This document shows, one piece after another, positions 43,163 through 52,538 of a stretch of 64,000 bases of DNA (the stretch's first letter is position 1; every line of letters starts with the position of its first letter). A program made the position numbers and the translations under genes. Source of the stretch: Kordia sp. (GTDB lineage: Bacteria > Bacteroidota > Bacteroidia > Flavobacteriales > Flavobacteriaceae); assembly GCF_022447245.1 (NCBI RefSeq), contig NZ_JAKVBC010000013.1:1-64000 (forward strand), in the 5' to 3' direction. The notes under the pieces are model-generated. The model made no database searches. It was not told where the DNA came from and saw only the letters and a list, made by a program, of their open reading frames with translations.

Positions 43163-44506
43163 TTACACAACTCCTTGTGCAATCATAGCATCTGCTACCT
43201 TAACAAAACCAGCAATATTGGCTCCTTTTACATAGTCGATAAATCCATTTTCGTCTTTTCCGTATTCTTCACAAGATTGGTGAATATCACTCATGATTTG
43301 CTTTAATTTAGCATCAACTTCTTCACGAGTCCAGTTGTAACGTAATGAGTTTTGTGTCATTTCTAAACCAGAAGTTGCAACTCCACCAGCATTTGATGCT
43401 TTTCCAGGTGCAAATAAAATCTTGTTTTTTAAGAAGATTTCAATTGCTTCAGGCGTAGATGGCATGTTTGCTCCTTCACTTACACAAATACAACCATTAT
43501 TTACTAATACTTGTGCTTCGTCTCCGTTTAATTCGTTTTGAGTTGCACATGGCAATGCTACATCACAAGCTACACTCCAAGGTCTTTCACCTTTGTGGAA
43601 TGTTGCAGAAGGGTATTTTTCTACGTATTCGTGAATTCTTCCTCTCTTTACATTTTTAAGCTCCATGATGAAGGCTAATTTCTCAGCATCAATTCCATCA
43701 GCATCGTGAATATATCCTGAAGAATCAGACATTGTCACAACTTTTGCACCTAATTCTGTTGCTTTCTCAGCAGCATATTGTGCTACATTTCCAGAACCAG
43801 AGATTGTTACTGTCTTTCCTTCAAAAGATGTTCCTTTAGTACCTAACATGCTTTGTGCAAAGTACACATTTCCGTACCCTGTAGCTTCTGGACGAATTAA
43901 CGATCCTCCCCAAGTAATTCCTTTTCCTGTAAGAACTCCTGTGAATTCGTTTCTTAGTTTCTTATACATTCCAAACATGTATCCAATCTCACGACCTCCC
44001 ACACCGATATCTCCAGCAGGAACATCAGTATTTGGTCCAATATGTCTGAATAATTCTGACATGAATGCTTGGCAGAAACGCATAATTTCTAAATCTGATT
44101 TTCCTTTTGGATTAAAATCAGATCCTCCTTTTCCACCACCCATTGGAAGTGTTGTTAAACTATTTTTAAATACTTGCTCAAATGCTAAAAATTTAAGAAT
44201 ACTTAAATTTACACTTGAATGAAAACGCAATCCACCTTTGTAAGGTCCGATAGCCGAATTCATTTCAATTCTATATCCGCGATTTACTTGAGTTTCACCA
44301 TTATCATCAACCCATGGAACTCTGAACATAATTACGCGCTCAGGTTCTACCATTCTCTCAAGAATCTTAGTTCCTTTGTACTTTTCCTTACCTTTTATGT
44401 AAGGTATTACAGCTTCCGCAACTTCCTGAACTGCTTGTAGAAATTCAGATTCGTGTCCGTTCGTCTGCTTTACCAAGTCTAAAAACTCTTTTACTTTTGC
44501 TTCCAT
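43163..44506 (-). CDS. gdhA: NADP-specific glutamate dehydrogenase
   Basis: A 447-residue hexameric enzyme that makes glutamate from 2-oxoglutarate, ammonia and NADPH. The catalytic block LPMGGGKGGSDFNPKGKSD near residue 120 holds the active Lys; upstream GPYKGGLRFHSSVNLSILKF binds substrate and VTISGSGNVAQYAAEKATEL near 235 is the dinucleotide fold. Length matches class I bacterial enzymes (about 447), and the sequence PAGDIGVGGREIGYMFG supports NADP type. The gene stands alone with its own terminator; a TATATTTG box at 44556-44563 (minus strand) may be part of its promoter. Confidence 0.97.
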   Translation of the reverse strand: MEAKVKEFLDLVKQTNGHESEFLQAVQEVAEAVIPYIKGKEKYKGTKILERMVEPERVIMFRVPWVDDNGETQVNRGYRIEMNSAIGPYKGGLRFHSSVNLSILKFLAFEQVFKNSLTTLPMGGGKGGSDFNPKGKSDLEIMRFCQAFMSELFRHIGPNTDVPAGDIGVGGREIGYMFGMYKKLRNEFTGVLTGKGITWGGSLIRPEATGYGNVYFAQSMLGTKGTSFEGKTVTISGSGNVAQYAAEKATELGAKVVTMSDSSGYIHDADGIDAEKLAFIMELKNVKRGRIHEYVEKYPSATFHKGERPWSVACDVALPCATQNELNGDEAQVLVNNGCICVSEGANMPSTPEAIEIFLKNKILFAPGKASNAGGVATSGLEMTQNSLRYNWTREEVDAKLKQIMSDIHQSCEEYGKDENGFIDYVKGANIAGFVKVADAMIAQGVV

Positions 44507-44555
44507 AAACGAAGTTTGATTAACAAATTTTTATTAATATCATTATTTGACCATG

Positions 44556-44563
44556 CAAATATA
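44556..44563 (-). promoter_or_regulatory. candidate -7 box for gdhA
   Basis: Minus strand TATATTTG, 50 bases before the gdhA start. The nearest TTG is 32 bases upstream, too far for a normal -33 box. Confidence 0.35.
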
Positions 44564-44689
44564 CATTTAATTAAAAAAAAACATTCTTTTTTTTACAATT
44601 TGGCAATTTCAACTTTTAACTAGATGAATGAGCCTTTTATCTATTACATATGACATCTTGAAGATAATAAAGGTTAGATATTACACTTT

Positions 44690-44723
44690 TTGTTTTTTTG
44701 TTTTGAGGGTTTTTATATATTTG
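44690..44723 (+). promoter_or_regulatory. candidate promoter for the gene at 44757
   Basis: TTG at 44690-44692, 23-base spacer, TATATTTG at 44716-44723, which fits the Bacteroidota pattern at the upper spacer limit. The gene starts 33 bases later. Confidence 0.5.
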
Positions 44724-44756
44724 CTGTATAGCCTCATATAAATACTGGTTTATAAC

Positions 44757-45545
44757 ATGTTAAACAGAATCCGCCCTATCCTCCTACTTTTCATGCTGAT
44801 GTGTGTCGGTACAACATATGCTCAGTTTGGGTTTTCCCATGAAATTGGCTTTGTCGTTGGACCAAATGCATTTCAGTCTGACTATGGAGAACGTAATGAC
44901 TTTGAAACCAACATTGGAAATGTTGGTGCCGAGTTTGGTATCGTACATTATTTAAACTTCTCTTATCGTGCAGAATGTAACTGTTTCACACGTTACACAT
45001 ATTTTAATGACCATTTTAAGGTAAGAAACGAACTTACATACACAACTGTTAACCTTGAACATTTTGGAAGATTTGTTGGAGATGATAAAGTTTCTATAAC
45101 TGCTGATCAGCTTCGTGCTATGACTGGAAGTACGCGTGTTTTAAACTTAGGAACACAATTAGAATTCTTCCCAAGAAGTATTAGAGAGTTTGAAAGTGGT
45201 GGTTATTTATTAGCACCTTACGCAGCTCTAGGAGCGCAATACCATTATTATACCCCAACTGTTCAATCAGATCGAGGTCCGTTAGCTAGTCCAGGTGTTT
45301 TACCTATAAAGTATCAAGATGCTTACAGAAATGAATCTAGTTCTACTTGGTCTATTGTAGCTAGTGTTGGTACACGATACAAGTTTACAGAAACATCCGA
45401 TTTATTGCTTGATTTACGTTGGAGATACTATTTTTCTAACTGGGTTGACGGATTAAATCCAGATGAAAACCTATATCCTGAAAACAAAGCAAATGACTGG
45501 AGTTTTGTAATTAGCGTAGGATATATTTATTATTTAAACTTTTAA
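44757..45545 (+). CDS. THC0290_0291-like outer-membrane-type protein
   Basis: A 262-residue exported protein with signal peptide (to about residue 22, GTTYAQ). The mature part has alternating beta strands with Tyr and Phe and ends VISVGYIYYLNF, so a small outer-membrane barrel is likely. Landmarks are FSHEIGFVVGPNAFQSDYGE near the start and FRYYFSNWVDGLNPDENLY-like WRYYFSNWVDGLNP near residue 222. I recognise it as a Flavobacteriaceae-restricted family known only by the name THC0290_0291; no function is established. It is a single gene with its own promoter candidate and terminator. Confidence 0.8.
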   Translation: MLNRIRPILLLFMLMCVGTTYAQFGFSHEIGFVVGPNAFQSDYGERNDFETNIGNVGAEFGIVHYLNFSYRAECNCFTRYTYFNDHFKVRNELTYTTVNLEHFGRFVGDDKVSITADQLRAMTGSTRVLNLGTQLEFFPRSIREFESGGYLLAPYAALGAQYHYYTPTVQSDRGPLASPGVLPIKYQDAYRNESSSTWSIVASVGTRYKFTETSDLLLDLRWRYYFSNWVDGLNPDENLYPENKANDWSFVISVGYIYYLNF

Positions 45546-45564
45546 TATATACATTACATATTTG

Positions 45565-45596
45565 AAAAGTCATTCTGATGAGAATGGCTTTTTTTT
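45565..45596. terminator. hairpin terminator between convergent genes
   Basis: AAAAG-CATTC and GAATG-CTTTT pair around TGATGA with eight T following on the plus strand. It lies between the stops at 45545 (+) and 45611 (-). Confidence 0.75.
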
Positions 45597-45610
45597 GTGA
45601 CTTAGAATTT

Positions 45611-46753
45611 TTATTTGGATAATGCTTGCGCTAAATCTTCAATAAGATCATCAACATCTTCAATTCCTATACTTAAACGAATCAACGCATCTACTACACC
45701 TATTTTTTCTCGCGTTGCTTTTGGAATACTTGCATGTGTCATACTTGCGGGATGACCTGCTAGAGATTCTACACCACCTAAAGATTCTGCTAAGGTGAAA
45801 ACTTTTAAATTTTCTACAATTTTTATTGCCTGATCATAATCGTCTCCTTTCGTTACAAACGAAATCATCCCACCAAAGTCATCCATTTGCCTTTTTGCTA
45901 TATCATGATTTGGATGATCTTCAAGTCCTGGCCAGTATACTTTTTCTACTTTTGGATGTGCCGCTAAATATTCAGCAATAGCTTTTCCATTTTCACAATG
46001 TCGTTGCATACGCACATGCAAGGTTTTAATCCCTCGTAATGCCAAAAAACTATCCATAGGTCCACAAATAGCACCACTTGCATTTTGGATAAAGTATAAT
46101 TTATCTGCAATTTCTTTGTCCTTTACTACCAAAGCTCCCATTACCAAATCACTATGTCCGCCAATATATTTGGTAGCAGAATGCATCACAATATCGGCAC
46201 CTAAATCTAACGGACGTTGCAAAAACGGAGTTGCAAAAGTATTATCAACAGCCAATATGATATTATGTTTTTTAGCAATTGCAGCAGTCACTTCAATATC
46301 AATAACATTCATCATCGGATTCGTTGGTGTTTCTGTCCAAATGAGTCTAGTGTTTTCATTGATATATGCTTCAATATTGCTTGCATTTTCCATTCTGATA
46401 AAATGAAATTTAATTCCATAATTTTCAAAAACCTTTGTAAATAAACGATACGTTCCTCCATACAAATCACTGGTAGAAATAACCTCGTCACCCGATTTTA
46501 ATAATTTAATTATGGCATCAATAGCTGCTAAACCTGAACCAAAAGCCAATCCATAGTTTCCATTTTCTAGACTTGCCAATGCGTTTTCTAGCGGAGTTCT
46601 GGTTTGATTATGTGTTCGTCCATATTCATACCCTTTATGACCACCGGGCGTGCTTTGTGCAAACGTAGATGTTTGATATATTGGTGGCATTACAGCTCCA
46701 TAAGCTTTGTCTGGTTGCTGTCCGCCATGAATGGTTTTAGTGTTGAATTTCAT
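45611..46753 (-). CDS. cystathionine gamma-synthase/lyase-type PLP enzyme
   Basis: A 380-residue cytoplasmic enzyme of the Cys/Met metabolism PLP family. The PLP-binding Lys is Lys195 in MHSATKYIGGHSDLVMG. Other family blocks are YEYGRTHNQTRTPLENALA near residue 43, SGLAAIDAIIKLL near 75, SLGGVESLAGHPASMTHA near 326 and RLSIGIEDVDDLIEDL at the C terminus. Sequence alone does not separate gamma-synthase (transsulfuration towards methionine), gamma-lyase and beta-lyase. It stands alone, divergent from the M1 peptidase gene. Confidence 0.9.
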   Translation of the reverse strand: MKFNTKTIHGGQQPDKAYGAVMPPIYQTSTFAQSTPGGHKGYEYGRTHNQTRTPLENALASLENGNYGLAFGSGLAAIDAIIKLLKSGDEVISTSDLYGGTYRLFTKVFENYGIKFHFIRMENASNIEAYINENTRLIWTETPTNPMMNVIDIEVTAAIAKKHNIILAVDNTFATPFLQRPLDLGADIVMHSATKYIGGHSDLVMGALVVKDKEIADKLYFIQNASGAICGPMDSFLALRGIKTLHVRMQRHCENGKAIAEYLAAHPKVEKVYWPGLEDHPNHDIAKRQMDDFGGMISFVTKGDDYDQAIKIVENLKVFTLAESLGGVESLAGHPASMTHASIPKATREKIGVVDALIRLSIGIEDVDDLIEDLAQALSK

Positions 46754-46937
46754 AAGTATTCTTCTTTAATATAAAACTAGATTCAGAAATCATCAATACG
46801 CTTACATATTCTTAAAATCGCGAATTGTTGCTTGTATTACATTCTCGTTCCTGTGAGTTGTATACAAATTTAACTTTTCATTTATTAGTTTTCAGATTAT
46901 AGCTGTACCTTTATCAATACGTAACTTTTTTATCAAA

Positions 46938-48584
46938 ATGATACATAAAAATAACAACTTCTCCGCATATCTTCTTTTAGTATTTGCATTTACTAGCTTG
47001 CAAGCATTTTCACAGAATTTTACAAAACAAGATACATTACGGGGTTCCATCACGCCAGAACGTGCTTGGTGGGATTTGACACATTATCATTTAGATATTA
47101 CTGTTGATCCTGACGAAAAAACCATCAAAGGAAGCAATACCATTCAATATAAAGTACTGGAAAAAGGACAAAAGACGCTTCAGGTAGATTTGCAACCGCC
47201 ATTACGAATAATTAAAGCTATTCAAAATGGTAAAGAATTAGAGATTACTCATGAAGGAAATGCACATTTTATTCACCTAACTAAAAGACAAAAAAAAGGA
47301 AAAATATATAATATAAAAGTTTTTTATGAAGGAAAGCCAAAAGTAGCTAAACGTCCACCGTGGGATGGCGGAATTACATGGTCTAAAGATGCTAATGGTT
47401 TACCATTTATAGCTTCTTCTTGTCAAGGGCTAGGTGCGAGCGTTTGGTGGCCTTGTAAAGACCACATGTACGATGAAGTAGACAGCATGAAGATTAGCGT
47501 GAATGTTCCAAAGAATTTAATGAATGTTTCTAACGGACGACTCATAAAAGTGGAAGAAAAAGATAATACTACTACAACTTATCATTGGAATGTTGTGAAT
47601 CCTATTAATAATTACGGTGTAAATATCAATATTGGTGATTATGTACATTTTGGCGAAAAGTACAAAGGCGAAAATGGCATGTTGGATATGGATTATTATG
47701 TGCTTCGAGATCATTTAGACAAAGCCAAAAAACAGTTTAAAGATGCAACTCGAACACTGGAAGCTTTTGAACATTGGTTTGGTCCATATCCGTTTTATGA
47801 AGATAGCTTTAAGCTTGTAGAAGCGCCATATTTAGGTATGGAACATCAAAGTTCGGTAACGTATGGAAATGGATATAAAAACGGTTACAGAGGCACTGAT
47901 TTGAGCGGTTCAGGTTGGGGATTGAAGTTTGACTTTATCATTATTCACGAATCAGGGCATGAATGGTTTGCCAATAATATTACCAATATTGATATTGCTG
48001 ATATGTGGATTCACGAGAGTTTCACAGCCTATTCTGAGAACTTATTTTTAGATTATTTTTATGGGAAGAAAGCAAGTGCAGAATATGTGATTGGTACACG
48101 TGCAAATGTTCAAAATGACCGTCCGATTATTGGCATTTATAATGTAAATCATGAAGGTTCGGGCGATATGTATTACAAAGGTGCCAACATGTTACATACA
48201 ATTCGTCAGTTGATTGATAATGACAAAAAATGGCGTAGTATTTTGCGAGGATTGAATAAAGATTTTTACCATCAAACAGTAACGACACAACAGGTTGAAC
48301 GTTATATAATAGAAAAGTCAGGGATTGATTTTTCTTCTGTGTTTGACCAATACTTACGAACTACTGACATTCCTGTATTGCATTATAAAAAAGATGGTAA
48401 AAAGCTCATGTATCGTTGGGAAAAAGCAGTAGTCCATTTTGATATGAAAGTCCGCGTTGCTATTAACGATACTATTATGCTAGTTTCACCAACCACCAAG
48501 TGGCAAACTAAGGAAATGCCTTCCAATGTTTCGAAAGTTGTGGTAGATCCTAATTTTTATGTGATTGCTAAGGAAACAGAATAG
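46938..48584 (+). CDS. M1 family metallopeptidase (aminopeptidase-like)
   Basis: A 548-residue zinc peptidase with signal peptide (to about residue 25, AFSQ). An N-terminal beta domain (RAWWDLTHYHLDITVDPDEK) is followed by the catalytic domain: YLGMEHQSSVTYGN near residue 297, zinc motif HESGHEW at 337-343, and the third ligand Glu in WIHESFTAYSE. The catalytic Tyr lies in GDMYYKGANMLHTI. It is shorter than PepN because the C-terminal helical domain is missing, leaving a beta-sandwich end (KWQTKEMPSNVSKVVVDPNF). It should trim peptides in the periplasm or outside. Exopeptidase GxMEN is changed to GMEHQ. Confidence 0.93.
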   Translation: MIHKNNNFSAYLLLVFAFTSLQAFSQNFTKQDTLRGSITPERAWWDLTHYHLDITVDPDEKTIKGSNTIQYKVLEKGQKTLQVDLQPPLRIIKAIQNGKELEITHEGNAHFIHLTKRQKKGKIYNIKVFYEGKPKVAKRPPWDGGITWSKDANGLPFIASSCQGLGASVWWPCKDHMYDEVDSMKISVNVPKNLMNVSNGRLIKVEEKDNTTTTYHWNVVNPINNYGVNINIGDYVHFGEKYKGENGMLDMDYYVLRDHLDKAKKQFKDATRTLEAFEHWFGPYPFYEDSFKLVEAPYLGMEHQSSVTYGNGYKNGYRGTDLSGSGWGLKFDFIIIHESGHEWFANNITNIDIADMWIHESFTAYSENLFLDYFYGKKASAEYVIGTRANVQNDRPIIGIYNVNHEGSGDMYYKGANMLHTIRQLIDNDKKWRSILRGLNKDFYHQTVTTQQVERYIIEKSGIDFSSVFDQYLRTTDIPVLHYKKDGKKLMYRWEKAVVHFDMKVRVAINDTIMLVSPTTKWQTKEMPSNVSKVVVDPNFYVIAKETE

Positions 48585-48661
48585 GTTTTTAGTTGCTTTA
48601 TTTCGACTCTATTCATTTCCACTATGCTTAATGTGTATAACAAAAAGACAAAATTAACCAA

Positions 48662-50515
48662 CTAAGCAGGAGTCAAAATTTCTTCTACAAAGTCCATAAA
48701 AACTTCTTCATGTCGTTGTAAATTCATATTTGGAGATAGTGCAACACGTGCAATATAATCTTTGTCGCCTTCTTTTGTTGTTCCTTGTGTAGATGTTGCC
48801 GGAATCGTCCAATAACAACCTTTTAATTGCCCATAACTTACACAATACTTACTTTCATTTGGAATTTCGGCAATCATCATGTTGATTAATCTCAGATTCA
48901 ACGCTCTTTTATACGCTTCTCTTTCTTCATTGGTATCTCCTTTGGTAGGAAGATCTAATGAGAATACCGAAGGTGTAAATCCTTCCGCAGCAAGTTCTTC
49001 AGAAACAAAATTGATTTTTGCAGTAGGTAATGTTGTTTTTATAAAATTCACAAACTCACGCGTATTTTTATAAGCAGCTGCAATTCGTTGATTCATAGAA
49101 GGCATTTGCTCCGCTAATATCTCATACTGTAGGTCAGTTGCTTCGTTATCACACAGAATTAGGTGTTTTTCAATAGTGTCAAACACACTTGCTACTTTTT
49201 CATTTCCAATACAGTATCCAGCTGTACACAATCCACCACTTGGGAATTTTGATCCACTAGAATACGAAATAGCACGAACTGTTGACAGTATTTTTCCTTC
49301 TCCTAAAAAGTGGACATTTGGACAAAAAGTTTGATCTAAAATAAATACAGGCTCTATGGCAGTTTCACCAGTTGCAGTTATACGTTTTTTGCTTAATGTT
49401 TCTTTTAGTTGCATTAAATCTGGAACTTCCACTCTAGGATTCGTTGGAATTTCTGCAATGATATACGGAATGGCATCTTCGTGAGCAACTTTAGCTAAAA
49501 TTACATCTATACTTTGCACCATATCACTATCGCCATCTACATGTAAATCGACAACTTCAACATTATCAATACAAGCAGCTACACGTCTTGCTTGATCGTT
49601 TGTTCCTCCATAACAATTTGTAGGCACAATAAACTTAATTGCTTTTCCAGAATGATTTTCAAACGCATCCTCAATCAAGCCCATCATAATAGCATATTGA
49701 ATAGAAAGTCCACTAGAACCTACTAAAGCTTTTGTGCTGACGTCCGTAATTTTCCGAATGGTCTTTGTTACCAAGGCTTTGTCATTAGCAACATTACGTA
49801 TTTTTTTGCCTAAAGTATTTCCTAACATCGTACTTAAAGCTACAACACAATTTACAGGTGTCATTGCAACCGTTTCTCTTCTACGAACATGCTGAATTTC
49901 TGAAACATAACTTGCATCTTGTTGATTGTTTACCAATAAAATGCTTCCCAATTTTGAATGTATATTCACTACAAAATCAATTGTTGAAGCAAAATTCACC
50001 ATACTTAATTCGTCTTGCTGATCTATTAAAACTGTGCTTCCATCAAACGGAGAAAGGCTTTCCAGATTTTCTACTTGTTGCAATTCAAAATTATAGTTAT
50101 ATACATGCTTCAATAAAGCTTCGTCAAAAATACTTGGCAATGTATCTGTATAAACAATTCTTGTATTTTTATTAGCTAATAGATTTTTTCTCAAAATTGC
50201 CATCACAGGAATGATGATCGATTGAAAACTGATGACATTTTCAGGTTTTATATTATTCAACTTTGCAATTCCCCATTCCAACACACAAGATAATGGATGT
50301 CCTAAACGAATATAGTCGTATGCAGTTGGCAATTCATTTAACGTTGCTCTATCATACGTATTACTTTCATATAAGTTTTCAAATTGGTCTAAAAACTCAA
50401 CTTTTGCTAGTTTTTCCGTGTAAATATCTAATCGATGCGTAGTTAGTCGCAACCAACTATCAGGCATATTCTCTAAGATATTTTTTATATGTGTGAGTGC
50501 TGTATTGCCTTCCAT
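48662..50515 (-). CDS. Cys/Met metabolism-type PLP-dependent enzyme, N terminus uncertain
   Basis: A 617-residue PLP enzyme related to cystathionine gamma-synthase-type proteins but with an extended N-terminal domain. The likely PLP Lys is Lys423 in SYSSGSKFPSGGLCTAGY; FILDQTFCPNVHFLGEGK precedes it with the cofactor Asp. The reaction is not known. The first ATG is at 50513-50515, but the frame remains open for 33 codons upstream and reads like protein (LGKLTKDLEETINNISAQ, then LDCRVDR), ending at a TAG at 50615-50617 with no ATG, GTG or TTG. The true start is therefore unclear: a lost start, an upstream lesion or a rare start codon. It is a lone leftward gene. Confidence 0.85.
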   Translation of the reverse strand: MEGNTALTHIKNILENMPDSWLRLTTHRLDIYTEKLAKVEFLDQFENLYESNTYDRATLNELPTAYDYIRLGHPLSCVLEWGIAKLNNIKPENVISFQSIIIPVMAILRKNLLANKNTRIVYTDTLPSIFDEALLKHVYNYNFELQQVENLESLSPFDGSTVLIDQQDELSMVNFASTIDFVVNIHSKLGSILLVNNQQDASYVSEIQHVRRRETVAMTPVNCVVALSTMLGNTLGKKIRNVANDKALVTKTIRKITDVSTKALVGSSGLSIQYAIMMGLIEDAFENHSGKAIKFIVPTNCYGGTNDQARRVAACIDNVEVVDLHVDGDSDMVQSIDVILAKVAHEDAIPYIIAEIPTNPRVEVPDLMQLKETLSKKRITATGETAIEPVFILDQTFCPNVHFLGEGKILSTVRAISYSSGSKFPSGGLCTAGYCIGNEKVASVFDTIEKHLILCDNEATDLQYEILAEQMPSMNQRIAAAYKNTREFVNFIKTTLPTAKINFVSEELAAEGFTPSVFSLDLPTKGDTNEEREAYKRALNLRLINMMIAEIPNESKYCVSYGQLKGCYWTIPATSTQGTTKEGDKDYIARVALSPNMNLQRHEEVFMDFVEEILTPA

Positions 50516-50732
50516 TCTGTCTACTCGACAATCGAGATTTAAATCCTCCGACGATTGTGCCGAAATGTTATTAATTGTTTCCTCTAAGTCCTTCGTTAGC
50601 TTTCCTAAAAGTCGCTAACTCAGATAGGTGGTAAATATACGATAATTGTACCTTTTTAAGGTGTTATGAGTCGCATTAAAGTATCAATACTTTCTAAACA
50701 TCATGTTAAAAATTTAATCTTACAAAATTTAC

Positions 50733-51184
50733 TTACAACGCCTTTTTTAACGCCAAAATATATCCGTAATGCATCCCTTCGTGTATATTGTTGAATTCAA
50801 TAGCTTCATACACATTGCTTAAGGTAGTTCCTAAGCTAAGGGTATATTCAGTATAGTTTTTAAATATTCCTGCTGCCAAATCTTCTTCTGTTTTTATCAA
50901 TAAATTATCTAACTGATCATAGACTTCATCTACTTGTTCTTGAGTAACATCAGCTTCTGGTTCTGTTCCTTTTTTGTATTTAGAAACCATTTCATCCGAT
51001 ACATGCATTGGTAAATTTGACAGTCGATATACTAACAATTGCTGCGCAACTACAATGTGTGCAATATTCCAAAATATATTTGGAAATCCCTCTGGGATTT
51101 ATTTAAATCTTCTTAACTGATCTCTTTTAAAAGTCGTTTTATGACATTTCTATTATTTTGAGTAACGGTCCTTGTAAAATTCAT
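50733..51184 (-). pseudogene. DinB-family protein pseudogene (nonsense plus frameshift)
   Basis: The C-terminal 101 codons (50733-51038) read as a DinB/YfiT-like four-helix protein (HVSDEMVSKYKKG, IHEGMHYGYILAL). The rest of the N terminus is present upstream in pieces: from an ATG at 51182-51184, MNFTRTVTQNNRNVIKRLL-type coding runs 23 codons to a TAA at 51113-51115 (probably once TTA, Leu), continues as EDLNK, then needs one missing base at about 51098 to go on as IPEGFPNIFWNIAHIVVAQQ. Fixing both lesions gives one 150-residue protein. Members of this superfamily are usually metal-dependent thiol-linked enzymes; the metal His in NIAHIVV and HEGMH are still encoded. Sequencing error is an alternative. 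Confidence 0.82.
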
Positions 51185-51288
51185 TTGCTATATTTTTATT
51201 AAAAGTATTCATTTTTGATGGAAATGAATTTTCTTTGTAAAAATTATCACAATTAATAAAAAATAACTTCTTTTAAAACTCCAACCCT

Positions 51289-51639
51289 GTGAAAAAAATA
51301 TATCACTTAAAAACTTGCAATACTTGTCAACGAATTATTAAAGAGATTCAACCAACACCTGACTTTGTATTACAAGGAATTAAAGAAGAAGTAATTACTG
51401 TAAAGCAATTGGAAGAAATGCATGCCCTTTCTGGAAGTTATGAAGTATTGTTTAGCAAGCGCGCAAAGCTTTACAAAGAAATGGACTTAAAAAACCAAGA
51501 GTTAAGCGAACAAGATTACAAGCAATACATTTTAGAGCATTATACATTTTTAAAACGTCCTGTGATTATTGTAGATGACCAAATTTTTATTGGAAATTCT
51601 ACAAAAACTGTTGCCGCAGCTAAAGAAGCAATATCCTAA
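51289..51639 (+). CDS. ArsC/Spx-family thioredoxin-fold protein
   Basis: A 116-residue cytoplasmic protein beginning with GTG. KTCNTCQRII at residues 7-16 holds a CxxC motif in the ArsC/Spx position, and FLKRPVIIVDDQIFIGN near residue 85 is the family's Arg-Pro block. Members are arsenate reductase-like oxidoreductases or regulators; no arsenic gene is nearby, so a redox role is all that can be said. Its stop overlaps the start of the EamA transporter by one base, so the three genes 51289-53677 form an operon. Confidence 0.85.
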   Translation: MKKIYHLKTCNTCQRIIKEIQPTPDFVLQGIKEEVITVKQLEEMHALSGSYEVLFSKRAKLYKEMDLKNQELSEQDYKQYILEHYTFLKRPVIIVDDQIFIGNSTKTVAAAKEAIS

Positions 51640-52538
51640 TGTTATCTAAAAAAGCCTTTGCCTTTATTGCTGCCTTTATGGTGCAAGTTTTTTATGGTGT
51701 AACATTTACGTTTGCTTCCGATGTGATAAAAGGCGGTCATATTGAACCTTATGGATTTATACTATTACGCGTAGCTGCAGCAGGTGTTTTATTTTGGCTA
51801 TTCAGTTTTTTCGGCCCAAAAGAAAAGATTGATCGTAAAGATTATATCACTTTCTTTTTAGGTGCTGTCTTTGGAATTACCATAAACATGCTTTGTTTTT
51901 TCAAAGGTTTCGAATATACAACGCCAATTCACGCTTCTGTGATTATGGTGGTTGTCCCGATTATTGTACTGATACTCTCTGCCATTTTCTTAAAAGAAAA
52001 AATAATTCCCACCAAAATCATCGGGATTGTTTTAGGACTTTCAGGAGCTGTTATTCTTAGTATTTATGGAAAAGCTACAGCAGATTCTACTAATATTCCA
52101 CTTGGAAACTTTCTTGTGTTTATCAATGCGGTTTCGTACAGTATTTATATCATCATCATTAAAAAGCTGACGTATAAGTACCATCCGATGACTTTTATAA
52201 AGTGGCTGTTTTTGTTTGGAACATTCTTAGTACTACCATTCGGTTATTCACAATTAAGCGTGGTAGATTGGGCTAGTTTTTCACCATATATATTTTTTGA
52301 AGTTGGATTTGTAATTGTTGGTGCTACTTTTGCGACGTATTTATTAAATCCATTGGCATTGCGTGAATTAAAAGCTTCAACTGTTACAACATTTTTATAT
52401 CTTCAACCTGTAATTGCAGGAATTTTTGCGGTTCTCGTAGGTAGTGATTCGCTAGATATTGTTAAAATTGTTGCTGCAATTCTCATTTTTGCTGGAGTAT
52501 ATCTGGTTACCCTTAATAAAGTCAAAAAACGTACATGA
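51639..52538 (+). CDS. EamA/DMT-family transporter
   Basis: A 299-residue inner-membrane protein with about ten helices in two repeated EamA halves (residues 8-140 and 152-292). Characteristic pieces are GFILLRVAAAGVLFWLF, the TTPIHASVIMVVVPIIVLIL helix and a second-half equivalent KASTVTTFLYLQPVIAGIFA. Members export amino acids or other metabolites; the substrate is unknown. Start and stop overlap both neighbours (1 base before, ATGA after), so translation is coupled. Confidence 0.93.
   Translation: MLSKKAFAFIAAFMVQVFYGVTFTFASDVIKGGHIEPYGFILLRVAAAGVLFWLFSFFGPKEKIDRKDYITFFLGAVFGITINMLCFFKGFEYTTPIHASVIMVVVPIIVLILSAIFLKEKIIPTKIIGIVLGLSGAVILSIYGKATADSTNIPLGNFLVFINAVSYSIYIIIIKKLTYKYHPMTFIKWLFLFGTFLVLPFGYSQLSVVDWASFSPYIFFEVGFVIVGATFATYLLNPLALRELKASTVTTFLYLQPVIAGIFAVLVGSDSLDIVKIVAAILIFAGVYLVTLNKVKKRT

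Noticed and set aside
46754-46937. Possible SAM-type riboswitch before the cystathionine-type enzyme
   Set aside because: No conserved riboswitch core or terminator/antiterminator pair could be found in this gap.
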